The notes beneath the pieces were generated by a model, which was given only the letters and a program-made list of their open reading frames with translations, was not told the origin of the DNA and did not search any database. A DNA stretch of 64,000 nt, from the NCBI RefSeq assembly GCF_030718935.1, contig NZ_CP132194.1:3100001-3164000 (forward strand), read 5' to 3'. Made by a program: the position numbers and the translations under genes. Source of the stretch: Psychrobacter sp. M13. GTDB taxonomy: Bacteria > Pseudomonadota > Gammaproteobacteria > Pseudomonadales > Moraxellaceae. The stretch's first letter is position 1, and each line of letters begins with the position of its first letter. Shown here piece by piece: positions 29,308 to 38,728 of this stretch.

Positions 29308-29522
29308 AGCTACTCTCTATAAAATAATTGTTATCAAAAGTGATGATATTAAAAGATGGTCTTATCATAGCAAAACAGCATCATAACAGCTATGGTATGA
29401 CCGTAAAGCACGCACATATTTGCCCTATTCTGCTAAAATAGCGTGTTTAGTATTTTTAATCGCTCCTTTTTACCCTATATTATCTTTAACTACATCACTG
29501 CTCGACATTATAGGAAACCGCT

Positions 29523-29945
29523 ATGCCTTTAGAAGCAATTGCTATCAATGACTTAAGTACGCCGCTGATGGAGAAGCCGACACACGATAATGAGCTGGCT
29601 GAGCGCTTGCAGTCCCTTTATGACAGCGATGATAATCATCCCTGTGGCGAATCAGTTTTGGCTATTATCGAGCAAGGTTTTAAGCGTGGGCAATGGCTGT
29701 ATGTCGGTATGTTCAATGACAAGCCTATCGCCGCCGTTGGCTGTTTTGATGATGGGCAGACTAACGCTAGACGTTTGCAGTATTTAACGGTTCATGAGCA
29801 AAATCGCGGCCGCGCTATCGATGCCAAATTTATCAAAATGGTCTACGATGCGGAGATCAAAAAAGGCGTGCGTCAGTTTGTCCCTGTCGATGAGGATATC
29901 CACCGTATTATGAGTGAATATGACTTATTACAGCTAAAATCATAA
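29523..29945 (+). CDS. GNAT-fold protein, possibly PanZ/PanM-like
   Basis: Short acetyltransferase-fold protein, 140 aa. WLYVGMFNDKPIAAVGCF looks like the beta-2/beta-3 hairpin of GNAT enzymes, and RRLQYLTVHEQNRGRAIDAKF like beta-4 followed by the acetyl-CoA-binding turn (QNRGRA in place of QxxGxG/A). The size and wording resemble acetyl-CoA sensor PanZ-type proteins that regulate aspartate decarboxylase, but this is only a resemblance. TAGGAAA precedes the ATG. Single gene. Confidence 0.65.
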   Translation: MPLEAIAINDLSTPLMEKPTHDNELAERLQSLYDSDDNHPCGESVLAIIEQGFKRGQWLYVGMFNDKPIAAVGCFDDGQTNARRLQYLTVHEQNRGRAIDAKFIKMVYDAEIKKGVRQFVPVDEDIHRIMSEYDLLQLKS

Positions 29946-29991
29946 TTTTGCCTTTAAAATAATTTATTTAGCATAAAAAAGCAAAAATACC

Positions 29992-30020
29992 TTGACAGCT
30001 GAGCCTATATTTAGTTTAAT
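29992..30020 (+). promoter_or_regulatory. Sigma-70 promoter of tRNA-Phe
   Basis: Perfect -35 TTGACA (29992-29997), 17-base spacer, -10 TTTAAT (30015-30020), ending 18 bases before the tRNA 5' end. Confidence 0.85.
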
Positions 30021-30038
30021 AGCGTCCTCAACGAAGAC

Positions 30039-30114
30039 GGCTCGATAGCTCAGTCGGTAGAGCAACGGATTGAAAATCCGTGTGTCGGCAGTTCGAACCT
30101 GCCTCGAGCCACCA
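30039..30114 (+). tRNA. tRNA-Phe (GAA)
   Basis: 76 bases with encoded CCA. The acceptor GGCTCGA pairs with TCGAGCC, anticodon loop TTGAAAA gives anticodon GAA, and the T loop GTTCGAAC is canonical. A T-rich terminator follows at once, so it is a monocistronic tRNA. Confidence 0.98.
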
Positions 30115-30150
30115 TTCGTTAATTGCATTCAGCTTTTAAATAAGCGACCA

Positions 30151-30187
30151 AAAAGACCTCAGACATTCGTGTTTGAGGTCTTTTTTT
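30151..30187 (+). terminator. Rho-independent terminator of tRNA-Phe
   Basis: Stem AAAGACCTCA / TGAGGTCTTT with an 11-base loop and a run of seven T. Confidence 0.9.
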
Positions 30188-30234
30188 GTCGGTAAGTTTT
30201 GAGTTATATTTACTGATTTTTGATTGGTTTATTT

Positions 30235-30600
30235 TTATGAAACTGGATCACGTAACAGTAACTCACAACGCTGCTGAGAATTTAAATTATAGACCGTTGC
30301 ACGATAGTCAACACCATGTCGACCCTCAGCAAAAAAAACTTGATCCCCTACTGATAATTGACAAAAGCTACGCGCGTCATAAATGTAGTTATCAATCACA
30401 AATATCTCATCACCATCCGCTTCTTTAACTTTATAAGTCTCGTTTTGATAAGTATCATCCTTAACCATAAATCGCTCATACCAAGCACCATACGCATGAC
30501 TTGTACTCATCATACTCATTATTATTAGACCTAATATCACGACTGCTTTAGCTTGTACGCCGTTTAATAAAAATGACTTATTAGTAATGAATTTACTCAT
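30235..30600 (-). CDS. Secreted hypothetical protein (121 aa)
   Basis: No family recognised. The N-terminal signal peptide has basic start, hydrophobic core (AVVILGLIIMSMM) and likely cleavage after S-H-A. The mature part is a small, probably beta-rich domain (YKVKEADGDEIFVIDNYIYDA) with two Cys (SFCQLSVGD and QQRCELLL) that could form a disulfide in the periplasm. Monocistronic and opposed to the tRNA. Confidence 0.6.
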   Translation of the reverse strand: MSKFITNKSFLLNGVQAKAVVILGLIIMSMMSTSHAYGAWYERFMVKDDTYQNETYKVKEADGDEIFVIDNYIYDARSFCQLSVGDQVFFAEGRHGVDYRATVYNLNSQQRCELLLRDPVS

Positions 30601-30783
30601 AAAGGTATGACCTTTCTGCTTGGTTTTTAGCTCTTTAACTATACTAAACTGTATGTTAAATAGATGATTACTTTGGCGCTATAGTAAAGGATTACTGTCA
30701 CGCTTAGATAACATTTTTGTGCTGTTTTTTAACTAAGGACGCTCAGTATACTGAAGTTATCTTAATATTGAAGGTAGGAGACT

Positions 30784-31284
30784 ATGCGAGAGTTTGATTA
30801 CGACTTAGATTATAAAAATTTAGACCTGCGCGCGCAGCCTGAGCTGTATCGAGTTGGGCGTGGTGAGCAAGGTGTGCTCTTGGTTGAGCCTTATAAGTCA
30901 GAGATATTGCCGCATTGGCGCTTTGCGACTCCTGATCTCGCGACCGAAAGTAGTGAGACTATTTGGCAGATGTTTTTAGATTATTTGGCTGACGATGATT
31001 TTGTCGGAGCGGATATGGCGCGTAAGTTTATCCAGATGGGCTTTACCCGCGCGCGGCGCTACGCCAACCATAAAGGTGGCAAGAAATACAAAGGGCCTGT
31101 GCCTGATGATAAAAAAGGTCAAAGTGGCGCGCATGGTCGCGATGAATTACCTAGGCAAGAGGAAGATCCTATCAAAGCAGAATCGGCGCGTATCTTTAAG
31201 CAAAAATGGGACGACTGCCGCGAGAATGAGGACTATCTTCGCATGAAGAAGGAACACCGCGAGCGCTATAAAGAGGTAGAATAA
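30784..31284 (+). CDS. DUF4385 family protein
   Basis: Cytosolic protein of a family without known function. The order RVGRGEQGVLLVEPYKSEILPHWRF, then MARKFIQMGFTRARRYANHKGGKKY, is what I recall for DUF4385. 166 aa, highly charged, with a C-terminal region rich in Lys/Glu. A good ribosome-binding site (GGTAGGAG) precedes the ATG. Stands alone before gph. Confidence 0.75.
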   Translation: MREFDYDLDYKNLDLRAQPELYRVGRGEQGVLLVEPYKSEILPHWRFATPDLATESSETIWQMFLDYLADDDFVGADMARKFIQMGFTRARRYANHKGGKKYKGPVPDDKKGQSGAHGRDELPRQEEDPIKAESARIFKQKWDDCRENEDYLRMKKEHRERYKEVE

Positions 31285-31365
31285 AGTAGACTGGTCTAAC
31301 TGCTGTGCTAAGGTAATAACAGCCAAAAACTAATATTAAATGACCTAACTTACAGGCGAAAAATA

Positions 31366-32058
31366 ATGAGCGAAACAACGAATGATAAGCAGCTATTAAT
31401 TTTTGATTTTGATGGTACTTTGATCGATAGTGTTCCTGATTTGGCAGATGCAACCAATACTATGCTTGAGCAACTAGATAAGCCGACTCATTCGCTGGCA
31501 ACGATAAAAGAGTGGGTCGGTAATGGTTCTAGGTTATTGATAGAAAGAGCGTTGGTTGGTAAGACGGAAGTTCTAGGGGGCGAATTAACGACAGAGGAAG
31601 CCGATCACGCTGAGCAAATATTTTTTGACGCCTATAAAAATATTACTAATAGTAAAACCCTTGCTTACCCTGATGTCGATGCAGGATTGCGTCAATTAAA
31701 AGAAGCAGGATTTACTTTAGCTTTGGTCACTAATAAGCCAATACGTTTTGTGCCCAAAATATTAGAAAACTTTGGCTGGACAGCGCTGTTTAGCAAAGTA
31801 TTAGGCGGTGATAGCTTGTCCGTTAAAAAGCCCGACCCTGCGCCCTTATTGCAAGTCTGTAAGACACTAAACTTTGAGCCTGCCCAAGCATACATGATTG
31901 GCGATTCAATCAATGATATCTCAGCAGGCAAGAACGCTAACATCGATACTTTAGCCTTATCTTATGGCTATAACTACGGCAAAGATATTCGCGATAGTCA
32001 GCCTAATCAGGCTTTTGATAACTTTGCTGATTTGATGAAATACTTATTAAAAGACTAA
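31366..32058 (+). CDS. gph: Phosphoglycolate phosphatase (HAD)
   Basis: HAD-superfamily phosphatase that removes 2-phosphoglycolate formed from oxidative DNA repair. Motif I DFDGTLIDS, motif II LVTNKP, motif III Lys in KKPDPAPLL, motif IV GDSINDISAG. 230 aa with a helical cap between motifs I and II. Other HAD sugar phosphatases share the pattern, so the exact substrate is by family resemblance. Confidence 0.88.
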   Translation: MSETTNDKQLLIFDFDGTLIDSVPDLADATNTMLEQLDKPTHSLATIKEWVGNGSRLLIERALVGKTEVLGGELTTEEADHAEQIFFDAYKNITNSKTLAYPDVDAGLRQLKEAGFTLALVTNKPIRFVPKILENFGWTALFSKVLGGDSLSVKKPDPAPLLQVCKTLNFEPAQAYMIGDSINDISAGKNANIDTLALSYGYNYGKDIRDSQPNQAFDNFADLMKYLLKD

Positions 32059-32107
32059 TACGAAACCCAAAAATACAATATATAGCGTTTATTTCTTTTA
32101 GGTTTTT

Positions 32108-32227
32108 GTAGGGCGCATTTTATGCACCGCTGAGTTAAATCAATAGTGCATAGAATGCACCCTACGCCTACTCTGGCTTTTTTGAATAGTATAAGCTATC
32201 AAGTTGTAGACTGGGTTTAAAACCCAG
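32108..32227. repeat. Dispersed palindromic repeats between gph and fhs
   Basis: Arms GTAGGGCGCATTTTATGCACC (split here as GTAGGGCGCATT + TTATGCACC) at 32108-32128 and GTGCATAGAATGCACCCTAC at 32146-32165 face each other. The stretch 32146-32211 recurs with few changes at 50802-50864. A second palindrome, CTGGGTTTAAAACCCAG (32211-32227), recurs as CTGGGTTAAAAACCCAG at 62891-62907. These look like intergenic REP-like elements. Confidence 0.7.
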
Positions 32228-32296
32228 AAAATGATAACTATTTGCCAATGATAATAAGTTAAATCTATCGTCTATTTGTTCGTAGGAATTTTTTAT

Positions 32297-34024
32297 ATGA
32301 CGACTACCCTTAGCGACATTGATATTGCTCAAAGCGCCACTTTACAATCTATTACTACTATTGCCGAAAAAATTGGTCTCTCTGCTAATAATTTACAGCC
32401 TTATGGGCACTATAAAGCTAAGATAAATCCAAACGATGTATTCGCTAAACCTGCAAAATCTATCAATAGCAAATTGATACTAGTCACTGCGATCAATCCA
32501 ACACCTGCGGGCGAAGGTAAAACTACCGTGACTATTGGTCTAGCCGATGCCCTAAATCGTATTCATCAGCAGCAGCATACTAACGCGATTAATGCTAAAA
32601 AAGTCACCATGGTCGCCCTGCGTGAGCCTTCACTTGGCCCTGTATTTGGGATTAAAGGTGGCGCTGCGGGTGGTGGCTATGCGCAAGTGTTACCTATGGA
32701 AGATATCAACCTGCACTTTACTGGCGACTTCCATGCTATCGGTGCCGCCAACAATCTCTTAGCTGCGCTACTCGATAATCATATCTATCAAGGTAATGCG
32801 CTGGATATCGACCCCAAACAGGTGCTATGGCGACGTGCGGTAGATATGAATGACCGTCAGCTGCGTAACATTATCAGTGGTATCAGCAAAAAGACCGATG
32901 GCGTCATGCGCGAAGATGGTTTTGATATTACCGTCGCCTCTGAGGTAATGGCTATCTTTTGCTTGGCGGCTAATTTGGCTGATCTCAAACAGCGTTTAGG
33001 TAATATTTTGGTCGCTTATAATTATGACAAGCAGCCTATTTATGCTAGAGATCTTAAAGCGCATGGTGCGATGGCAGCCCTGCTTAAAGACGCGCTACAA
33101 CCAAATTTAGTACAGACTATCGAAGGTACGCCTGCCATCGTGCATGGTGGTCCTTTTGCTAATATTGCTCATGGCTGTAATTCAGTCATTGCGACACGGG
33201 TGGCTATGCACTTGAGCGATTATACTTTGACTGAGGCCGGATTTGGTGCGGATCTGGGTGCGCAAAAATTCTTCGATATAAAATGTCGACTTTCAGGGCT
33301 AACGCCAGATGCTGTGGTTATAGTAGCGACCATTCGCGCGCTAAAATACAATGGTGGTGTTGCGAAAGATGCGCTGACTGATGAGAACTTAGCGGCACTT
33401 GAGCAAGGCTTGCCAAACCTGTTTAAGCATATTGATAATATGCGCGATGTTTATGGGATGCCAGTCGTGGTAGCTATCAATCACTTTATTAGTGATACTG
33501 ATGCCGAGGTTGCCCTAGTGCGCAAAGCTTGCCTGCAAAAAGGCGTTGAGGTTGCCTTGACGCAAGTATGGGAGAAAGGTGGCGCTGGTGGCGAAGCATT
33601 GGCGCATTCGTTGCTTGATTTATTAGATAAAAATAATGAATCAGCTAGCCAATTTCGTTTGGCTTATAATAGCGATAATAGCGTTGAGGAAAAAATTCGT
33701 ACGATTGCTCAGCGGATTTATGGCGCAAATGACATCGATATTAGCAGCCTTGCGCAATCAAAAATTAAGCACTTAGAGGCGCTAAACCTAGACAAGATGC
33801 CTATCTGTATTGCCAAAACGCAATATTCACTCAGTGATAATGCCAAGCTGCTTGGGCGTCCTACTGACTTTAATATTCATGTACGCGATATCAGTATCTC
33901 CACTGGCGCAGGATTTATCATAGTTATTTGTGGCGCTATTATGAAGATGCCAGGTCTGCCCAAACATCCTTCAGCAGAGCGCATTGATGTTGACGATAAA
34001 GGTAATATCACAGGGTTGTTTTAA
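32297..34024 (+). CDS. fhs: Formate-tetrahydrofolate ligase
   Basis: ATP-dependent ligase making 10-formyl-THF for one-carbon metabolism. 575 aa from the ATG at 32297 with TAGGAAT upstream; a slightly longer reading begins with TTG and is unlikely. The family P-loop variant TPAGEGKTT is present (about residue 66), as are [22 protein letters not shown] (split motif) and the C-terminal [16 protein letters not shown]. Single gene, convergent with yifB. Confidence 0.95.
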   Translation: MTTTLSDIDIAQSATLQSITTIAEKIGLSANNLQPYGHYKAKINPNDVFAKPAKSINSKLILVTAINPTPAGEGKTTVTIGLADALNRIHQQQHTNAINAKKVTMVALREPSLGPVFGIKGGAAGGGYAQVLPMEDINLHFTGDFHAIGAANNLLAALLDNHIYQGNALDIDPKQVLWRRAVDMNDRQLRNIISGISKKTDGVMREDGFDITVASEVMAIFCLAANLADLKQRLGNILVAYNYDKQPIYARDLKAHGAMAALLKDALQPNLVQTIEGTPAIVHGGPFANIAHGCNSVIATRVAMHLSDYTLTEAGFGADLGAQKFFDIKCRLSGLTPDAVVIVATIRALKYNGGVAKDALTDENLAALEQGLPNLFKHIDNMRDVYGMPVVVAINHFISDTDAEVALVRKACLQKGVEVALTQVWEKGGAGGEALAHSLLDLLDKNNESASQFRLAYNSDNSVEEKIRTIAQRIYGANDIDISSLAQSKIKHLEALNLDKMPICIAKTQYSLSDNAKLLGRPTDFNIHVRDISISTGAGFIIVICGAIMKMPGLPKHPSAERIDVDDKGNITGLF

Positions 34025-34034
34025 CGCAAACAAT

Positions 34035-35678
34035 CTACTTGCTGCGATAACTCAGTGCCTCTGATACATGAGCGCTAGTGATGCCTTGGCTATCTGCTAG
34101 ATCAGCAATCGTTCGCGCCACTCGCAGCACGCGATGATAGCCACGCGCTGACAGATTTAGACGCTGCTGAGCGAGCTGTAATAACTGTTGTTCGCCCTTG
34201 CCTAACTGAACATGTTCATCCAGCTCGCTTGGACTAAGCTCATTATTGACCTTGTTCTGCCTTGCCAGCTGACGCTTATGAGCAGCAGCGACTCGCATCC
34301 TTACTTGCTCTGAGCTCTCCCCTGCTTTTGCGTTTTGTAGATCGGCAATCGGTAGTGCTGGCACCGTAATATGTAGATCAATTCGATCTAGTAGTGGTCC
34401 TGATAACTTGTCTTGGTAGCGTCTGATTTGCTCAGGACGACAGCGACAGCGTCCTGAAGCATCGCCATCATAGCCACAGGGGCAAGGATTCATCGCCGCA
34501 ACCAATTGAAAATTAGCAGGAAAGGTCATTTGTGAATTGGCACGGCTAATAGTGATCTGCTTGGCCTCTAATGGCTGACGCAATACCTCTAACACCGCAC
34601 GATCAAACTCAGGCAATTCATCAAGGAATAAAACCCCCTTATTGGCAAGCGTTATCTCGCCAGGTTTGGGTCGTGAGCCTCCACCGACTAGCGCTACTGC
34701 TGATATCGTATGATGAACTTGACGAAAGGGGCGCGTACCATAGTCATAATCACTATCGGCGACCGAATAAGTGCTGGCGACCTCTAAAGCATCCTCCGCG
34801 CTTAGATCAGGCAATATCGTCGGTAGCCGCGACGCCATTAGCGTCTTGCCAGATCCAGGCGGCCCTGTAAATAATAGCGAATGCCCGCCTGCTGCCGCTA
34901 TCTCTAATGCGCGCCGAGCGTGATGTTGACCTTTGACATCGGCAAGATCAACTTTATAGCCTGCATGTTGCTGCGTAGGACTCGGAGCAACCGTCTCTAA
35001 CAGGTGATTATCAGTATTCAGATGACCATTAGGATGAGCTAACGCTTGCAGATGATTGCAAACCGCCTTTAGATTCTGTGCAGCTAATACTGTTATACCC
35101 TCAACCCGACTCGCCTCTGCACCATTGACGCTGGGCACTATTAGCTGCCTTGATTGCGCAGGCGGTAGCAATGGCTCTACCAGATCTTGTTCGTGGATAG
35201 ATGACTTTTTTACAGATGTCTTTATTCCCACCTGCTTTTTTTCTGACGATTTTTTTTCTAATAGCTTGTTAGCCACTAGCGCCTCAGCTTTTATCGCTCG
35301 TGCGACGGCTAAGCTACCTGTGACTTGGCGTAGCTCACCGTTAAGTGCCAACTCACCAATAAACTCAAATGCTGATAATACCTGTGCGTCAAGCTGATCA
35401 CTCGCTGCCAAAATACCGATAGCAATAGGTAAATCAAGCCGTGCACCGTCTTTGGGCAAGTCAGCAGGCGCTAGATTGATCGTCAAACGACGATTAGGAA
35501 ATTGAAAACCAGAATTCAGAATCGCCGAGCGCACCCGATCTTTACTTTCGCGTACAGCCGCCTCTGGTAAGCCCACAATCGTTAATGCGGGCAAACCTTG
35601 TGATAGATGTACCTCTATAATCACTTGCGGCGCATGCAAGCCAACGACCGATCGGGTATAGACCTGAGCAAACGACAT
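34035..35678 (-). CDS. comM: YifB/ComM family Mg-chelatase-like AAA+ ATPase
   Basis: AAA+ hexameric helicase; ComM homologues promote branch migration during natural transformation. An N-terminal Lon-like ChlI domain (SVVGLHAPQVIIEVHLSQGL) is followed by Walker A GPPGSGKTL, Walker B VLFLDELPEF, MNPCPCGY, and the C-terminal chelatase domain (SARGYHRVLRVARTIADL). 547 aa against about 506 in E. coli; the excess is a Lys/Ser-rich insertion at about residues 140-180 (KKSSEKKQVGIKTSVKKSS). With dprA in the window it suggests competence capability. Confidence 0.92.
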   Translation of the reverse strand: MSFAQVYTRSVVGLHAPQVIIEVHLSQGLPALTIVGLPEAAVRESKDRVRSAILNSGFQFPNRRLTINLAPADLPKDGARLDLPIAIGILAASDQLDAQVLSAFEFIGELALNGELRQVTGSLAVARAIKAEALVANKLLEKKSSEKKQVGIKTSVKKSSIHEQDLVEPLLPPAQSRQLIVPSVNGAEASRVEGITVLAAQNLKAVCNHLQALAHPNGHLNTDNHLLETVAPSPTQQHAGYKVDLADVKGQHHARRALEIAAAGGHSLLFTGPPGSGKTLMASRLPTILPDLSAEDALEVASTYSVADSDYDYGTRPFRQVHHTISAVALVGGGSRPKPGEITLANKGVLFLDELPEFDRAVLEVLRQPLEAKQITISRANSQMTFPANFQLVAAMNPCPCGYDGDASGRCRCRPEQIRRYQDKLSGPLLDRIDLHITVPALPIADLQNAKAGESSEQVRMRVAAAHKRQLARQNKVNNELSPSELDEHVQLGKGEQQLLQLAQQRLNLSARGYHRVLRVARTIADLADSQGITSAHVSEALSYRSK

Positions 35679-36028
35679 AAGCGTATCCTGATAGAAGTAT
35701 ATATCGATAATAGAGCATTAGTTAGTAGTGCGCAAATGTCGTTCATTTATTTATAAAAGAGGGCCTACTCTTATGATGATAATGAGCCAATATATACGGC
35801 AGAATAATGCCCTTGGTTATTAAACTAGTCATTAGATAATCAGTTGATATTATTAAATATTAAAACTTTATCGGTACATTTATCTTACAACAAATCAGGC
35901 AATAAATCTGCTGGCTAAGCAGGCATAAATTGTTATATTATCAATAGGGCTTGTATAGCAATAAAAAAGGATTTTATTGATAGCTCAGAGTAGCAACAGC
36001 GATTTTGAGCAATAATACTTAACCATGG
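35679..36028. other. Intergenic region between divergent comM and acylase genes
   Basis: 350 bases between divergently read genes, AT-rich, no coding frame and no hairpin terminator. It must contain both promoters, but I see no clear -35/-10 pair. Confidence 0.4.
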
Positions 36029-36040
36029 ATGGTAAAGCTT

Positions 36041-38530
36041 ATGAAAACTCAAGCTCACAGTTGGCGCACGCCAACGCTTACTTTGTTGACGATAGCAGTT
36101 TCGTTAGGGTTATCAAGTTGTTCCGATGATGACGATAAAGTGACTAGTACTGCTATTCCAGTAACTTATTCAGCAGATATACAACGTACCGAATTTGGTA
36201 TTCCTCATATCACAGCCAAAGACTACAAAGGGTTAGGCTATGGTGTAGGTTATGCCTTTGCCGAAGATAACTTTTGCTCATTAGCTCGGGAAGTGGTCGT
36301 CTCTAAGGGCCAAAGTGCACTTTATCTGACCGATGGTACGCCAGACGCAATAAATGCTGCCGTTGCTCGTGATGTTTTCTATACTTGGTATAACTCTACT
36401 GAGAGAAAAGCTGAGTTTTTAGCGGCTCAAGACCCTGAAACGATTGATGCAGTCACAGGTTATGCCGCAGGTTTTAGTCGATATCTGCGTGATAAAGGCG
36501 TCGCTAATATTGATCCTGCTTGCGCCAATGCGGCATGGGTACGCGAAATCACCGTTGACGACTTATTAAGTGTCTATGGCAAAGCCAATTTGCGTGGCGG
36601 TCTCTCTAACTTTGTAGGCGCTATCATATCCGCTAAACCGCCTACGCCAGGTACGGTCATGGGTAGCTCTAGAATGCGTAGCGCTGATATAGATCCCATA
36701 GCCGAAGCTGCTCCTAAATTCGATATGACGACTATTAACGTATTGGAAGGTGGTAGTAATGCTTACGCCTTTGGTAGCGAGGTTACAGGCACTAGTAGCG
36801 GGGTGATGTATGGCAATCCGCATGAGCCTTGGAATGGTGTGCAGCGCTTCTATGAGTTTCATCTGACTATACCAGGTGAGATTGACGTGATGGGTTCAGC
36901 GCAACAAGGCCAGCCTTTTATAAATATCGGCTTTAATAAAGACGTGGCTTGGAGTCATACGGTATCGACTGCCAATCGTTTTACTCTCTATCAGCTTAAT
37001 CTAGTAGAGGGCGATCCTACGAAATATAGTTACCAAAATAGCGCTGGGGTGACTGAACAACGAGAGATTAAAGCTGTACCTGTAACCGTTCAGTTACCAG
37101 GTAATCTGCCACCCGTAGTTCGTCCTTTATATATATCGCATTATGGTCCTATGCTAGCCGCTAATTTACTTAATGAAAATCTACCGATACCTGCTTGGGG
37201 TACTCAAGGTTTAGCCTATACTATCCGTGATGCCGCCTCTGAGAATCCACGCGCTCTGAATCAATGGCGTAGTATGAATAAAGCCACTAGTGTCGCCGAC
37301 TTAGAAAGTAGAATGAAAAAAATTCTCGGTCTGGGCTTTGTTAATACCATAGCCACTGACCGTAATGGCAAGGCTTTCTATGCTGATATCTCAACTGTTC
37401 CTCATGTCACCAAAAGCCAGCTACAATCTTGTGGTACCAATGCAGGCATATACTTGCAAACCTTGATTGGTGCAGCGGACTTGCCAGCCCTAGATGGTAG
37501 TAAAGCTAATTGTGAATGGGGCAATGATACTGACTCGCCACAAAAGGGTATCTTTGGTGGTTCAAACTTACCTTCATTGACTCGTTATGATTATGTTCTT
37601 AATTCTAATGATAGCTATTGGCTCAGTAATGCAGAACAGCCGTTGACTGGGTTTTCACCGTTACTAAAACGTGAATTGCTACCTTTATCTGAAGATGCTG
37701 AACCATTATCTCCGCGTACTCGTATGGCTTTTACCCAGATATTTGATCGATTAAGCAATAAAGACGGTTTGGGTGGCAATACCTTTAATCTTAATAACTT
37801 ACAACAAGTAGTCTACAGCAATCGCAGTTATGGCGCTGAATTAGTCCTTGATGATGTGTTAACAGATTGTCGAAACAATGCGGCGTTACCTTTAACTAGT
37901 GGGGGTACTATTGATGCCACTCAAGCCTGTAATGTCTTAAGCAGCTGGGATCGTCGTAACAACCTAGATAGTAAAGGCGCTCATGTCTTTAGAAAGTTCT
38001 GGTCTAACCTTAACGTTAATAGCTATGCAGGATTTAGTGTTCCCTTTGATAAGGCTGACCCTATTAACACGCCGCGTGGCTTAATCATTAGTGATAGGAC
38101 TCGTAAAGCTTTAGGTGATTCTATTGCCTATTATAATAGTAAAAATGTCGCACTCGATGCGCCATTAGGTAGCTTACAGTTCGTTATTGATGCGAGCAAA
38201 AATGGTGAGAAAATTCCTATGCATGGCGGCTTTGGCGGTGAAGGCGTCTTTAATGTCGCAACTTCAAGTCAAAACAGTGATGGCACTTATGGTCCAGTAG
38301 TAAATGGTCCGACCTACATGCAATCAGTCACTTTTGATGATAAAGGTCCTGTCGTAGATGCGCTATTAGCTTATTCGCAAGCAGCTGATAGCACGCGTCC
38401 TTTTCACCGTGACCAGACTCGTCGTTATTCAGATAAAAACTGGATACGCCTGCCCTTTAGTGTCAATGAAGTGGCTGATAAAGCGATTGGTAATAAGCTT
38501 CAATTAAGAGAAAACCTACCTGCTAGTTAA
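36041..38530 (+). CDS. Penicillin-acylase-family Ntn hydrolase (lipoprotein)
   Basis: Secreted amidase of the penicillin/aculeacin/acyl-homoserine-lactone acylase family, which self-cleaves to a heterodimer. Lipobox L-S-S-C then SDDDD (Asp at +2/+3). The alpha part has the family start (DIQRTEFGIPHITAKDYKGL, GYAFAEDNFC). The beta-chain nucleophile is the Ser of EGG-SNAYAF (about residue 239). Later YGNPHEPW, WSHTVS and the C-terminal FHRDQTRRYS also fit. About 829 aa. The substrate (beta-lactam, AHL or other acyl amide) cannot be told from sequence. An alternative start lies 12 bases upstream. A terminator follows. Confidence 0.88.
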   Translation: MKTQAHSWRTPTLTLLTIAVSLGLSSCSDDDDKVTSTAIPVTYSADIQRTEFGIPHITAKDYKGLGYGVGYAFAEDNFCSLAREVVVSKGQSALYLTDGTPDAINAAVARDVFYTWYNSTERKAEFLAAQDPETIDAVTGYAAGFSRYLRDKGVANIDPACANAAWVREITVDDLLSVYGKANLRGGLSNFVGAIISAKPPTPGTVMGSSRMRSADIDPIAEAAPKFDMTTINVLEGGSNAYAFGSEVTGTSSGVMYGNPHEPWNGVQRFYEFHLTIPGEIDVMGSAQQGQPFINIGFNKDVAWSHTVSTANRFTLYQLNLVEGDPTKYSYQNSAGVTEQREIKAVPVTVQLPGNLPPVVRPLYISHYGPMLAANLLNENLPIPAWGTQGLAYTIRDAASENPRALNQWRSMNKATSVADLESRMKKILGLGFVNTIATDRNGKAFYADISTVPHVTKSQLQSCGTNAGIYLQTLIGAADLPALDGSKANCEWGNDTDSPQKGIFGGSNLPSLTRYDYVLNSNDSYWLSNAEQPLTGFSPLLKRELLPLSEDAEPLSPRTRMAFTQIFDRLSNKDGLGGNTFNLNNLQQVVYSNRSYGAELVLDDVLTDCRNNAALPLTSGGTIDATQACNVLSSWDRRNNLDSKGAHVFRKFWSNLNVNSYAGFSVPFDKADPINTPRGLIISDRTRKALGDSIAYYNSKNVALDAPLGSLQFVIDASKNGEKIPMHGGFGGEGVFNVATSSQNSDGTYGPVVNGPTYMQSVTFDDKGPVVDALLAYSQAADSTRPFHRDQTRRYSDKNWIRLPFSVNEVADKAIGNKLQLRENLPAS

Positions 38531-38557
38531 AAGTTAAAATATTAGACAGCTATAAAC

Positions 38558-38590
38558 GCGATTCTAAGTTCATCTTAGGATCGCTTTTTT
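38558..38590 (+). terminator. Rho-independent terminator after the acylase
   Basis: Stem GCGATtCTAAG / CTTAGgATCGC with a TTCAT loop and TTTTTT tail. Confidence 0.88.
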
Positions 38591-38661
38591 ATAAGGAAAG
38601 GGCTTACCAATCACCCCACTAAATATAAGGATTTGTTATAATAAGCAACCCCTATTGTGCG

Positions 38662-38675
38662 TTGAGTATTATCTA
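38662..38675 (+). promoter_or_regulatory. FNR/ANR-like box upstream of hemN
   Basis: TTGAG-TATT-ATCTA matches the FNR/ANR consensus TTGAT-N4-ATCAA at 8 of 10 positions and lies 54-67 bases before the hemN start. hemN is controlled by FNR/ANR in related gammaproteobacteria, so the site is plausible but not strong. Confidence 0.35.
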
Positions 38676-38728
38676 ATAAATCACTATAAAAGATTAGACG
38701 CCTATAGAACCAATATAAGGAAAGTTAC

